Source: Breoghania corrubedonensis
GTDB lineage: Bacteria; Pseudomonadota; Alphaproteobacteria; Rhizobiales; Stappiaceae
Reading direction: 5' to 3'
Length of the DNA: 64,000 bases
NCBI RefSeq assembly: GCF_003053845.1
Contig: NZ_QAYG01000010.1
Span: 121,986 to 185,985 of the forward strand
The notes beneath the pieces were generated by a model. The model did not search any database, was not told the origin of the DNA, and saw only the letters and a program-made list of their open reading frames with translations. The position numbers were made by a program, and so were the translations under genes. Below, piece by piece: positions 9,016 to 18,600 of the stretch; within the stretch, counting starts at the first letter, position 1; the number at the start of each line of letters is the position of its first letter.

Positions 9016-10533
9016 TCAGTCGAGGGTGGCCGCAGGCAGTTCCAGCCGGGCGCCAAGTCCGCCCAGTCGCGACCCCTCCAGCACCAGACGTCCGCCGTAA
9101 AGCCCGGCGAGCTCGGCGACAATGGAAAGCCCCAGCCCGGAACCCGGAACCGTCTCGTCGAGGCGCTTGCCCCGCTTGAGCGCCTGTTCGCGCTCCGCCT
9201 CGCTCAAGCCGGGACCATCGTCGGCGACGACGAAAACGAGCAGCGGCCGCTCCGCTTTCGCGCTTTCCTTCCGGCACACAGTCAAGGCGACGGTTGAACG
9301 GGCCCATTTGCAGGCGTTGTCGAGCAGGTTTCCCAGCATCTCCTCCAGATCCTGCCGCTCGCCGCGAAAACGAAGGCCCGGCGCAATATCGGAGGAGAGA
9401 TCGAGATGGCGTTCGTCGTGGATTTTTTCCATCGCCCGCATCAGCCGTTCGCTCACGGGAGCGACCTCGGTCGCCACGCCGATCACCCGGCGCTGGGCCG
9501 CCATGCTGGCCCGCTCCAGGTGGTGATCGATCTGGGTGCGCATGATCGCCGCCTGCTCTGCCACCTTTTCCGCCAACGGCCCGTGCGCGGCGCGTGCTTC
9601 ATTGGTGATGACCGAAAGCGGCGTCTTGAGCCCGTGCGCCAGATTGCCGACATGACCGCGGGCGCGCTGTACCGTTTCCTTGTTGGCCGCGATGAGCGCG
9701 TTGAGTTCCACCGCGAGCGGTGCCAGTTCGCGCGGAAGATCCTCGTCGATCTCCTCCGCGTCGCCCCGGCGCACTGCGGCGAAAGAGGCGCGCAACCGCT
9801 TGAGCGGACGCGTCCCGATCCAGACCTGCAGAAGCACAGCCCCCATGAGGCCAAGGCCGAAGACCGCAAGGGTGATGGCCACCTGCCCCGCGAAGGCCTC
9901 TATCTCGTCGCGCAGGCCGGAGGTCTCGGCTGCCACAGCGATGATATAGCGCTTTTCGGGACTGAAGCCGATGACGCGCTGGCTGGCGCGCAGCCCCTCG
10001 CCGCCAGGCCCGTGCGCGTAACCGCGCCAAACGCCATCGGCGGAGGTGACGGCAGGCAGGGAGAGAGTATCGCCCAGAAGAGAGGACGAGGCATAGAGAA
10101 CGCGGCCGCTGGCCGCATCGCGCACCGTCCAGTACCAGCCGGACAGCGGCAGCCGGAACCGCGGCTCTCCGGGAAGCTCGAGAGAGATCGGCGTACCGTC
10201 CGGGTCGCTTGTACCGGAACCTTGAGCATCGGGCGTCCGGGTGTCGGACGACAGACTGTCGAAGGATTTCGTGTCGGAGGATGGGGTGTCGGAGGATGGG
10301 GTATCGGTCGGGGATACCGCCGCGTCCTCATCCGCCTCCTGCTGGTCGAGCCCGGCAAGCGCGCCGATGACCGTCGTCACGTAGACATCGATACGCTCGT
10401 CGAAGGCCCGTTCGCTCGCCAGCCGATAGACGTGCACCAGCACCAGCCCCGCGATCACCAGCGACACGATCGACCAGACGCCGGCGGAGATGAGCATGCG
10501 CAGGGAAAGGGATCTGTTGCGCTTTCGTTTCAC
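9016..10533 (-). CDS. feuQ: FeuQ/PhoQ-like sensor histidine kinase
   Basis: A membrane sensor kinase that should phosphorylate the regulator encoded just upstream. Membrane helix 1 is at residues 11-34 and helix 2 near 215-236, with a periplasmic sensor between them. A HAMP-like linker (WIGTRPLKRLRASF) follows, then the H box LAHGLKTPLSV with the phospho-accepting His near residue 297, the N box MLGNLLDNACKWA, and the ATP-lid motifs ADDGPGLS and GSGLGLSIV. The periplasmic part contains a Ser/Asp/Thr-rich insertion (about residues 73-98) encoded by 15-base tandem units. It overlaps feuP by 4 bases (ATGA), so the two are translationally coupled. The name rests on neighbourhood and kinase type; ligand specificity is unknown. 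Confidence 0.85.
   Translation of the reverse strand: MKRKRNRSLSLRMLISAGVWSIVSLVIAGLVLVHVYRLASERAFDERIDVYVTTVIGALAGLDQQEADEDAAVSPTDTPSSDTPSSDTKSFDSLSSDTRTPDAQGSGTSDPDGTPISLELPGEPRFRLPLSGWYWTVRDAASGRVLYASSSLLGDTLSLPAVTSADGVWRGYAHGPGGEGLRASQRVIGFSPEKRYIIAVAAETSGLRDEIEAFAGQVAITLAVFGLGLMGAVLLQVWIGTRPLKRLRASFAAVRRGDAEEIDEDLPRELAPLAVELNALIAANKETVQRARGHVGNLAHGLKTPLSVITNEARAAHGPLAEKVAEQAAIMRTQIDHHLERASMAAQRRVIGVATEVAPVSERLMRAMEKIHDERHLDLSSDIAPGLRFRGERQDLEEMLGNLLDNACKWARSTVALTVCRKESAKAERPLLVFVVADDGPGLSEAEREQALKRGKRLDETVPGSGLGLSIVAELAGLYGGRLVLEGSRLGGLGARLELPAATLD
10241..10315. repeat. 15-bp minisatellite inside feuQ
   Basis: Five consecutive 15-base units of the form GTGTCGGAGGATGGG, two identical and three diverged, lie in frame in the sensor gene and encode repeats of the type SSDTP. 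Copy-number change would lengthen or shorten the periplasmic loop by five residues without breaking the frame. Confidence 0.85.
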
Positions 10534-11243
10534 CGCGCGGACGTCTCCCCATCCGCCTCGCCGGCGCCTTCGCCTGCCGCCCCGTCAGGCGTGTTGAGGC
10601 GATAGCCCAGTCCGCGCACGGTCTCGATCATGTCGGTGTCGAGCTTCTTGCGCAGCCGGCCGATGAAGACCTCGATCGTATTGGAATCGCGGTCGAAATC
10701 CTGATCATAAAGGTGTTCGGTCAGCTCTGTGCGCGAAACGATGCGGCCCATGTGGTGCATCAGATAGGCGAGCAGGCGGTACTCGTGCGAGGTGAGCTTG
10801 ACCGGCGCGCCGTCGCACGTCACGCGGCTGGTGCGGGCATCGAGGCGGATCGCCCCGCAGACAAGCTCGTTGCTGGCGTGTCCGGCCGCCCGTCGCAGCA
10901 GCGCGCGCAGGCGTGCCAGCACTTCCTCGATGTGGAAGGGCTTGGCGACGTAATCGTCCGCCCCCGCATCGATGCCGGCCACCTTGTCGGACCACCGGTC
11001 GCGCGCCGTCAGCAACAGCACGGGCATGGTGCGGCCTCCCGCGCGCCAGTTTTCCAGCACCGTGAGGCCGTCCATCTTCGGCAGGCCGATGTCGAGCACA
11101 ACCGCGTCATAGGGCTCGGTATCGCCAAGGAAATGGCCTTCCTCGCCATCCTCGGCGGCATCCACCGCGTAGCCGGCCTCCTTGAGAGCCTCGACCAGTT
11201 GACGGTTGAGATCGGGATCGTCTTCGACAACGAGCAGTCGCAC
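10530..11243 (-). CDS. feuP: FeuP/PhoP-like OmpR-family response regulator
   Basis: A 237-residue two-domain transcription factor. The receiver domain has the acidic pair (residues 8-9), the phospho-accepting Asp51 in VVLDIGLPKMDG, and Lys101 in ADDYVAKPF. The C-terminal winged helix carries LTSHEYRLLAYLMHH and the recognition helix region FDRDSNTIEVFIGRLRKKL near residues 175-195. It is preceded by a PepSY-protein gene and overlaps the kinase gene by 4 bases. In rhizobia the FeuP/FeuQ pair sits near cycHJKL-degP and responds to periplasmic conditions; the same arrangement here supports the assignment, although the GTA cluster lies on the other side. Confidence 0.9.
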   Translation of the reverse strand: MRLLVVEDDPDLNRQLVEALKEAGYAVDAAEDGEEGHFLGDTEPYDAVVLDIGLPKMDGLTVLENWRAGGRTMPVLLLTARDRWSDKVAGIDAGADDYVAKPFHIEEVLARLRALLRRAAGHASNELVCGAIRLDARTSRVTCDGAPVKLTSHEYRLLAYLMHHMGRIVSRTELTEHLYDQDFDRDSNTIEVFIGRLRKKLDTDMIETVRGLGYRLNTPDGAAGEGAGEADGETSAR

Positions 11244-11308
11244 GCCGCTTCTCCTTGGATTCTCGCTTCGGCCTTGTCGGCCCGTTCGTTATGTGTCGCA
11301 CGACTGGC

Positions 11309-11677
11309 TCAGCGGCGGCGAAGGATCTTGCCGGTGCGCGCGTCGATGATCAGTTCGTCCACCCGCGCATCCTTCAGCACCGCGACGCGATAGATCAGAC
11401 CGCGCGGCGTTTCGCACAGAATGGCCCGCACGATCTGCCCGCCGCCGATGGCGCTCATGATGCTTCCCAGCGGCAGCGCCTGGCCGGCACCGACCGCCTG
11501 ACGCATTTCCCCCGGGCCCAGGCAGTGATGGCGCCCCATGGACGGCATTCCCGGGCGCCCGCCGCCCGGCGGCGGCGGCTGCGCCACGACCGGGAGGGCC
11601 AGCAACGCCGCGCAGAGAAGCGCGCACGTGGCAAGCACAAGCCGTCCGGGAAGCGTGGGGACCGAAATGACACTCAT
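11309..11677 (-). CDS. Secreted PepSY-domain protein upstream of the two-component pair
   Basis: A 122-residue protein with an N-terminal hydrophobic signal peptide (RLVLATCALLCAALLALPVVA), a Pro/Gly/Met/His-rich stretch (PPPPGGGRPGMPSMGRHH), and a C-terminal half with the PepSY-like pattern IYRVAVLKDARVDELIIDARTG KIL. Such proteins commonly sit next to PhoP/PhoQ-type systems and act as periplasmic modulators of the sensor. The ATG at 11677 gives the signal peptide at the N-terminus; an in-frame extension to 11785 runs into the holin gene and is unlikely. It is 65 bases upstream of feuP and probably in the same operon. Confidence 0.8.
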   Translation of the reverse strand: MSVISVPTLPGRLVLATCALLCAALLALPVVAQPPPPGGGRPGMPSMGRHHCLGPGEMRQAVGAGQALPLGSIMSAIGGGQIVRAILCETPRGLIYRVAVLKDARVDELIIDARTGKILRRR

Positions 11678-11741
11678 GATCGCCGTTTCTAGCGTCCCAC
11701 GCGTGAACGGTACATGAATGAGGTTCCCAATCCCCCTCCGC

Positions 11742-12269
11742 TCACGCCGCGCCTGCCCGCTTTTCCGCCGAGCGCTGCCAGACATAGACCCCGAGCACCG
11801 ATGCCCCCATGCCGTAGAAGGCGATGAGGAAGCCGGAGATGCCGGCCAGCGCGTTGATCGCCGCGGTGTCGCTCAGCCACAGCGCGCGCACCAGCGCCAG
11901 CGCCAGCGCCGCGAAGGCGAGTGCGTAGAAAAGCCCGAAGACAGGCCGCCAGATGCGTTGCAGCACACCGCTCGCCTGCTGTTCGCCGCGCATCGTGGCG
12001 TTGACATCGGCCAGCATTTCCGCCCAGTCCTCGCGCCGGTCGATTTCAACCTGCCGGATCGCGGCGGCCGCCGTATCGGGATCGGCGCGATAGGCCGCCG
12101 CGACCGCCTCGGGCGTCGCGGTGGTCCTCAGGCGCGCGGCCAGCGCATCGACGACCGCGGACCCGGCCTCGCCCGCCGCCCCCGCCGCATGACGGGCAAT
12201 CAGCCGCTTCAGCAGCGGCGCGCCGACATCCGCCAGGATCGGCAGCAGAACGGCAATCGGAAAGGCCAT
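11742..12269 (-). CDS. GTA/phage 3TM-type holin
   Basis: A 175-residue protein of the type found at the end of alphaproteobacterial GTA lysis modules, where the holin opens the inner membrane so the endolysin can reach the wall. It has a short hydrophobic N-terminus (AVLLPILADVGAPLL), a charged alpha-helical middle including DRREDWAEMLADVNATMR, and two strong membrane helices at about residues 110-130 and 138-160. The middle block before the double helix is characteristic of the 3TM GTA holin family. It follows the endolysin on the same strand and is the last gene of the cluster. Confidence 0.85.
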   Translation of the reverse strand: MAFPIAVLLPILADVGAPLLKRLIARHAAGAAGEAGSAVVDALAARLRTTATPEAVAAAYRADPDTAAAAIRQVEIDRREDWAEMLADVNATMRGEQQASGVLQRIWRPVFGLFYALAFAALALALVRALWLSDTAAINALAGISGFLIAFYGMGASVLGVYVWQRSAEKRAGAA

Positions 12270-12306
12270 GGCAGTCTCCTCGTGATATCGGCGTGGAAGG
12301 GTATCG

Positions 12307-13254
12307 TCACAGGCGCGCGGCCAGCAGCCGCAATTCCTCGCGGTAGCGCCAGACGAGAGCGGCGCCGGCGATCATCAGCACGACAAACCCGACACAGGTT
12401 ACCACGACCAGCGGATCGCTCCACCCGCCACCGGCGACGGGGGCCGTGTCTGCGAGCGCCGCCGCGCCGCCGGCCGCGACGAGGGCGGCGCCACCGGCAT
12501 GGCCCGCCTCCTTCAGCGCGTTAACCGCGCGCGTCAGCGCGGCGCGCGTCGCGGGCCCGACGATACCGTCCTCGTTCAGGTGCGGGTGGGCGCGCTGGAA
12601 GGTGCGCACGGCGGCGCGTGTCTGCGCTCCCGCCAGCCCGTCGAGCGCGCCGCCATAGAGCCCCAACCGTCTCAGCTGGCGCTGGTAGGCGCACACCTCT
12701 TCGCGTTCGCGCGAGCGCGACGGCACGTCCGGGGGCTCCGGCGAACCCGCCTGCTCCCCTCCGCCGGCCTCCCACGCTCCTGTTTGGGAGCCGGCGGCAT
12801 TGTCCGTGGCAGGGCCATAGCGGCCGCGAAAGATGAGCGCGGCTTCGGCCGTGCGGCGGCGTTTCAGGCCCGGCCAGGTGCGCCCGCCGGCCTTCACCCA
12901 TCGCATCAACGCGGTTTCTGCGCGGGCGAAGAGGCCGGCCCGGTAATGCGCGACCCAGGAGGCGTTGTGGATGCGTCCGGTGTTGAAGTCGAAGGAGACG
13001 GCACCATCGAAGGGGCCTTGCGCCCGGAAGGCACCGGTTCGCGCCACGCGCGCCTCGAACCTGGCGAGGTCCGCCTTCAGCAAGGCCTCTGCCTGCGCCG
13101 TGGTGATAGTCATCCCGGCCGCCGGTTTCAGCCCTCCCGCACGCGCGGTGTGTCCGACGCCGATGGTCCAGACGCCGGCCACGTCGCGATAGGCGCGCAG
13201 CACGATGCCCTCGTGCGCGGCGATAAACGCCCGCCCGCGATCACTGGTTCGCAT
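12307..13254 (-). CDS. GTA endolysin: GH24 lysozyme + peptidoglycan-binding domain + C-terminal membrane helix
   Basis: A muramidase that cuts peptidoglycan for particle release. The N-terminal domain is a T4-type (GH24) lysozyme: Glu15, Asp24 and Thr30 in AHEGIVLRAYRDVAGVWTIG have the same spacing as the T4 lysozyme catalytic triad. Residues about 185-245 form a peptidoglycan-binding domain (VCAYQRQLRRLGLYGGALDG ... GIVGPATRAAL). An Ala/Gly-rich linker then leads to a single membrane helix at about 281-303 with a basic tail. There is no N-terminal signal peptide, so export relies on the holin, and the membrane helix could tether the enzyme. A terminator lies just upstream, so it probably has its own transcription start or depends on read-through. 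Confidence 0.9.
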   Translation of the reverse strand: MRTSDRGRAFIAAHEGIVLRAYRDVAGVWTIGVGHTARAGGLKPAAGMTITTAQAEALLKADLARFEARVARTGAFRAQGPFDGAVSFDFNTGRIHNASWVAHYRAGLFARAETALMRWVKAGGRTWPGLKRRRTAEAALIFRGRYGPATDNAAGSQTGAWEAGGGEQAGSPEPPDVPSRSREREEVCAYQRQLRRLGLYGGALDGLAGAQTRAAVRTFQRAHPHLNEDGIVGPATRAALTRAVNALKEAGHAGGAALVAAGGAAALADTAPVAGGGWSDPLVVVTCVGFVVLMIAGAALVWRYREELRLLAARL

Positions 13255-13271
13255 GTCGGAGATCTCCGCAT

Positions 13272-13301
13272 AAAAAAAGCCCCGCTAGTGGGCGGGGCTT
13301 T
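13272..13301 (-). terminator. Terminator between the methyltransferase and endolysin genes
   Basis: A 10-bp stem AAAGCCCCGC / GCGGGGCTTT with a 6-base loop, followed on the minus strand by a run of seven T. It lies 35 bases past the methyltransferase stop and 18 bases before the endolysin start, so it would cut the lysis genes off from the late GTA transcript unless antiterminated. Confidence 0.8.
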
Positions 13302-13335
13302 GGGTATTCGAAAATTTCGATTAGACGTCTGATTG

Positions 13336-14145
13336 CTAAAAAGCTTCGATAGGACGGAAGCCTGCGACCCCAGCAACCTGCACACTTAGTGGTGCCTTCC
13401 ACGGACGTTTTGTGAGCACAGCTATTTGCTGTGTAGTTGTATGTGTACCATCTTCGCTCACGTTCATAAGCGGCCAATTAATATGGTACATATGATTGAA
13501 CCCACTATTTTTTGCGATGTCTGAGAATTTTCTTGGAGTAAACGCAACACATTCCGGATAATACCATCCATCTTCTTTTACTTCATTTACCGGATTCAAT
13601 ATCCTTCCATAGGTTACAAGACATAAGGTGCCGTCATGTGAAACTTGCGCTAAATTTGTCAGAAGGCGCTTAAGCTCGGCGGGGCCTGTATGGGATGCAA
13701 TTGATTGCGCAATTGCGAAATCAACTTCAGATTCAGTGAAAGAGAAATCGAAATCCGAATTATGAGAGAACGAGGGTTTTCTATCCTTTATTATTGGAGA
13801 GTTCTCCAGTTCCGCACCAAAGTTCCCAACCACACCCTCTCTCATAATCTTTTCGTTTGGCTCAACACCATAATATCGGCCTTCTAGCAAGTAGGTAATG
13901 AATAGCCGTCCTGCGCGCAACGAACCACATCCAACTTCTAGCAAACGATGATATTCACGCAAGCCAACGTTCGTAAGCAATTGAAATTGCATTGCGCTTT
14001 GAACATCGTAATTCATTGGAGGTCCAACCCAGGTACGCCAGTGGTCATGGCCAGCACCGAAACGGATCGCTAATTTCTCCGCCTCCGCCTCGGTCACCTT
14101 CTCCAAATACTCTTCTCTCTGCTTTTTTATGTTCGTAACCATCAC
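13336..14145 (-). CDS. SAM-dependent methyltransferase, AT-rich, in the GTA tail-fibre region
   Basis: A 269-residue Rossmann-fold methyltransferase-like protein. The SAM-binding motif I is LLEVGCGSLRAG at residues 68-79, followed by YYGVEPNEKI with an acidic ribose-binding residue at about 95. A helical N-terminal extension precedes it and the C-terminal half is aromatic-rich. The substrate is unknown; related proteins often occur in surface polysaccharide loci, so glycan or particle-surface modification is possible. The base composition is clearly lower in GC than its neighbours, which suggests recent transfer. It follows the DUF2793 fibre gene and precedes a terminator. The protein does not belong to the standard RcGTA set. 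Confidence 0.8.
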   Translation of the reverse strand: MMVTNIKKQREEYLEKVTEAEAEKLAIRFGAGHDHWRTWVGPPMNYDVQSAMQFQLLTNVGLREYHRLLEVGCGSLRAGRLFITYLLEGRYYGVEPNEKIMREGVVGNFGAELENSPIIKDRKPSFSHNSDFDFSFTESEVDFAIAQSIASHTGPAELKRLLTNLAQVSHDGTLCLVTYGRILNPVNEVKEDGWYYPECVAFTPRKFSDIAKNSGFNHMYHINWPLMNVSEDGTHTTTQQIAVLTKRPWKAPLSVQVAGVAGFRPIEAF

Positions 14146-14237
14146 AGGATCCCTGAATCATTATTCAGGCCTAGGATAAACAATTTCAGCACAATCAGAC
14201 AAACTATAATTCCTAGAATATCCTGACGAATTACCCC

Positions 14238-15677
14238 CTATCCATAGTAACCGTCTTGGACTTGGCTTCCCACCGAATCGCCGGGAAGATACATACCTCC
14301 AGCACCATTTACAAATATAAATCCTTTTCCATCCACTCTATAGCGAATACCTATAGCGCTGTTAATGAATATAATTGAGTAAATTGTCTGATAACTCTGC
14401 CCCGACGCAATCGTGAAGTAGTTCGTAAACTCAGGTGTACCGGTGAACGTCACCGTTTTTCCTTGCACTTTCAAAATACCGCTATCGCCCGTCCGCCAAT
14501 GTGCCCCGGCCCCGCCCGAGATCGTGTAATCCCCCTGCGCTTCGACAAGCGCGTGCCCTTCGGCGAAGATGTGATAATAATTCGCCACCGCCCCGATTGC
14601 CCCGAAATCCATGTTGCGGAAGCCGATGACGCCTGAGTTGGCGTGGATCGAACGTGAAATGCCCGCGCCCTCGATCTTCACCCCGCGCAAGCTCCAGGTG
14701 CCATTGATGCCGTTTGCACCGAACGCGATGCCGGCGGCCGGCGACACCAGCACGTTTCCCGGGGTTGTCTCGTCGCCGACGATGACGCAAGGGCCGCCGA
14801 CGAGATCCTTCAGCACCACGCTTTCCGCATAAGTTCCCGCCGCGACCGATATGAAAGCCGTCTGGCCCGCCATGTCGATCGCCGCCACCGCGTTCACCGC
14901 GCGCTGGATGGTGGCAAACGCCGTGGCAGCCGACAGGCCGTCATTGGCGTCGTCGCCGGCCGTTCCGTTCACGTGGTAGGTCCGCGCCGCGCTCAGCGCC
15001 TCGCGCACGCCGGCAAGCCCGGCGGGAAACCGTGCGATGCCCGTCGCGTTGTCGATCGCCAGCGCCGTGGTGAAGGCCGCGCCATCCGCCGAGACCTTCA
15101 CCTGATAGTCGCCGTCGCCGAAGAGACCGGCCAGCGCGCGGGCCTGCCAGCCGACCTTGTAGGCATGGCCCGCGTCGTTGGCATCCGCCGCCTTGTTGAG
15201 GGTGACGACCATGTTGCCGGTGCCGGGCGTCACGTCGTCGTGGGAACAGATCACCTCGTCCGATTTCACGGCGAGCCGCTGGCTGGCCGTCGCCATCGTG
15301 CCGATGCCCACGCTGGCGAGGTTCTGAAGCGCCAGAAAGGTCGCGAAATCGGCCCAGACGCCGCCGGCATGAACGATCAGCGCCATCTCGTCCGCCACAT
15401 AGGCGACAAGCCCGTCGAAGGGCGCATAAAACCGCCAGCCGCCGTCGATCAGATAAGCGATGCGGCCCTCCTCGCCCGTCCACGCGCCCGCCGCCGGGCT
15501 TGCCACGAGATAGGCGTCGCCATCCGCCTCGCCGCCGGCGGGCTCGGCGAGATCGCGGTCGAGGAGGCGCAGGTTCACCAGCGCGTCGAGGCCGACAAGC
15601 GCCTCGTTGTGGGTGACGTGCTTTTGCGCCTGCGCGGCCTCGATGAGCGGCAGGGACAGTCTCGGGGTGTCAGACAT
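14238..15677 (-). CDS. DUF2793 tail-fibre/spike protein with a beta-helix body
   Basis: A 479-residue putative receptor-binding protein of the GTA particle. The N-terminus LIEAAQAQKHVTHNEAL is the diagnostic DUF2793 motif, which attaches downstream of the baseplate hub in alphaproteobacterial phages and GTAs. After about residue 235 the sequence has a pectate-lyase-like repeat pattern (YHVNGTAGDDANDG ... ATIQRAVNAVAA ... AFISVAAGTYAE) typical of a right-handed parallel beta-helix. The last 75 or so codons (14238-14470) are markedly AT-richer than the rest, matching the composition of the adjacent methyltransferase gene, which suggests replacement of the binding tip. The start overlaps the end of gp15 by 8 bases. 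Confidence 0.85.
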   Translation of the reverse strand: MSDTPRLSLPLIEAAQAQKHVTHNEALVGLDALVNLRLLDRDLAEPAGGEADGDAYLVASPAAGAWTGEEGRIAYLIDGGWRFYAPFDGLVAYVADEMALIVHAGGVWADFATFLALQNLASVGIGTMATASQRLAVKSDEVICSHDDVTPGTGNMVVTLNKAADANDAGHAYKVGWQARALAGLFGDGDYQVKVSADGAAFTTALAIDNATGIARFPAGLAGVREALSAARTYHVNGTAGDDANDGLSAATAFATIQRAVNAVAAIDMAGQTAFISVAAGTYAESVVLKDLVGGPCVIVGDETTPGNVLVSPAAGIAFGANGINGTWSLRGVKIEGAGISRSIHANSGVIGFRNMDFGAIGAVANYYHIFAEGHALVEAQGDYTISGGAGAHWRTGDSGILKVQGKTVTFTGTPEFTNYFTIASGQSYQTIYSIIFINSAIGIRYRVDGKGFIFVNGAGGMYLPGDSVGSQVQDGYYG

Positions 15678-18600
15678 GGATGGTGGTCCTTTGTGGCGTG
15701 CCGCGGCCGGTGCGCGCGGAAAGCTGGCTCAATGACAGGTGGATTTCGTCCGGCAGGACGGTGAAATCGGCGCTCTGGTCGGCGGCGGTGTAGGTCGCTC
15801 GCGGTTCGGCGAGGCTCAGCGTGCGGATGACCGCTCCGCCGGGCGCGTCGAGAATGTCGAGTTCATAGGCTTCCGCCTCCTCGGCCAGCGGCACCTCGAG
15901 CTGCTCCCAGCCATCGCCCGAGACCCGCGTGCGGCGGATCCAGGTGAAGACCACGTCGCCGGATGCCTGCCGCCTGCCGCGCAGATGCACGGGCGACAGG
16001 GGCCTGAGCGCCGCGCCCTCGACCGCGAAATCGAGCGCGGTGGCCGTCTCGTCGTCGATCGCCCGGCCCTGCGGCACGACACGCCAGGAAAACGGCAGGG
16101 CCAGCCGGTCCCCCCCGACATCAACGAGCGGAAGGGCCGCGTCGATCAGCACGAAGGCGGCACCAATCGCGGCCCCCGCCGCCATCGCCGCATCCGTGCC
16201 GGCCTGCGCGCGCAGAAGGCCCGAAAGCCGCCAGGAATTCGCGCCGGTCAGCTCGGCATGGCTGAATTGCAGCACCTCCCATCCGCCGTTCCCGCATTGA
16301 ATGGCGGCGATGTTGGCGCCGGCCAGCACGTCGCGTTCGTCGCGCGCGGAAAGCGCCCCGCCATAAAGCGTCACATGGATCTCGTTGACCCGGTCCCAGC
16401 GCGCCGTCGGGCCGGGAAAGAGCGCACCCGACAAGGTGCCCATGGTCGCCGGTGTCGCGATCCCGGCCACGGCTTCGAAGCCGGCGCCGCTGGCCGAGCG
16501 CCACACGCTCATGCCACCGAGCCAGGGCCGCGCGAAGGCGGCGGCGCGGAAGGCAGAGACCGGCTCGTCGCCCTTCAGAAGCGGCAGGTCGAGGAATTTA
16601 ACGGCGGGCGCTGCGGCAGCACTTGGCAGGGCCGAGCGATGGCTGAGCGATGCGGGCGGGCGCTCGCGCAACAGGTCGGGCGCGGCACTCACCCCCTCGA
16701 TGCGGCGCATCGCACCGTCCTCGATCTGGGAGACGCGGATGAGCGCGCCTTCCAGCGTGACGAGATCGCCCGGCTCCAGCGCCAACCCCGTGCCCGCCCC
16801 GTTTTCCGGCAGCGAGAAGGCGAAACGTTCGCGCCCCGCCCAGGCATCGCGCAGTCGGGCTTCGACGCTCACCTGCATCAGCCCGGCATCGGCGGCGATG
16901 TTGAGATCGGCATCGCTGATACGCCGGCTCAGGCCCGCGAGCCGGCGCGAGGCGACGGAAATGCGCGCGAAATCGCGGGTCGGATCGGTGAAGCTCAGCC
17001 GGATTTCGGACGGAAGCTCGGATTCCTGCGCGCGGGTGGCGGAAAGCAGCGTGGCGCCCGCTTCCGCTTCGGCGAGATCGCCGCGCGACAGCGCCCGCGG
17101 ACGGCCCAGCGCGGAGCGGAAGGCGAGCGCGGTTCCGGTATCGGCGGCGATGAAGCCGAAGATCTCTCCCAGCTGTTCCAGCACGGCGCGCGCGCTGGTC
17201 GGACCGGGAATGACGAAGCCGTCGATGGCCCCGCCGAACCCGTCCGCATCCGTATCCGCGACATCGATCTCGAAATCGGCGAGGATCGCGCGCACCAGGC
17301 CATCGACACCGGCACCGCCCAGCCGCCCGTTCAGCCAGTGGCCGAGCTGCCAGTTCGCGCCGTCGGCCCAGGTGCCGGTGTCGGAGGGAAAGGCCGGCCA
17401 CGGCCGCGCGTCCCAGGCCCAAAGCTGGATGGCGGACGGGTCGACCATCGCGGCGCCATACAGGGACGAGACCGGATTGCCGCCGGGCTCAAGTTCGGGA
17501 TGGTCGCTCCCCCACCAGCTCAGACAGGCCTCAAGCGCCCGGCGCTGCTGATAGTCGTCGCGCGCGCCGTTGGAAAAGTAGGGTAGCGCGGATTCGGATG
17601 ATTTCGGGTCGTAGAAGACGTTCGGCTGGTTGGCACCACGGTCGATGGCGGGAACGCCCAGCTCGGTCAGCCAGATCGGTTTGGATTGCGGCACCCAGGC
17701 CGTGGGGCTTGCCGCTTCCACCCCGCCCGGCCGGTCGTGATGCGGGTTCGACCACCAGCCGACGAGGTCCTTGGCCCGGTAGACCCACGGCTTGCCATAG
17801 GCGCCATCGGTGATGGGCGTGCGGATATTGGCGGTTCGCTCCGCCTCGCTCGCGTAATACCAGTCGTAATCCTCGCCGCCGGCAAGGCGGGCGCGCAGAT
17901 AGAAGAGATCGCAAGGGGAGAGCGCCTCGTCGCTGTCGGCGTGCGTTCCGTCGCGCCAGTCGCTGATCGGGGGATAGAAGTCGATGCCGACGAAATCGAT
18001 ATCGCTTGAGGCCCACAGCGGATCGAGATGGAAGGTGACATCGCCCGATCCGTCGGCAGGCCGGTGGCCGGCATATTCCGACCAGTTCGCCGCATAGGAA
18101 ACGGCCGTATCGCCCCCGAGCACGCCGCGCACATCGCCGGCGAGCGCGACCTGCGCATCGACAAAGGGATAGCCGGCATCAGAACGCACCGTCGTCATCC
18201 CCGGCATCTCCGACCCGATCAGGAAGGCGTCGACCCCGCCGGCCGCCGCCGCCAGATGGGCGTAATGGAGAATGAAGCGCCGCCACGACCATTCGGAAGG
18301 CCCGGAATAGACCACCGTGCTGGACGTCGCCGTGAAATCGCCGGCAGCCGCCTCTCCGACGAAGCCGGCCACCTGCGCCGCCGCGTCCGAAGTCTTGTCC
18401 ACGGACCCCGTCCCCCCCGGTGCCGGGTGACAGGTGATGCGCCCGCGCCAGGGATAGGCCGCCTGCTCGCTGGCGCCGTAAGGGTCGGCAAGGTCGTTAT
18501 CCTGCGGCACGTCCATCAGCACGAAGGGATAGAGCATCACCTTCAGCCCGCGCGCCTTCAGATCGGCGATGGCCGCCATGACGCTCGCATCCGCCGGCGT

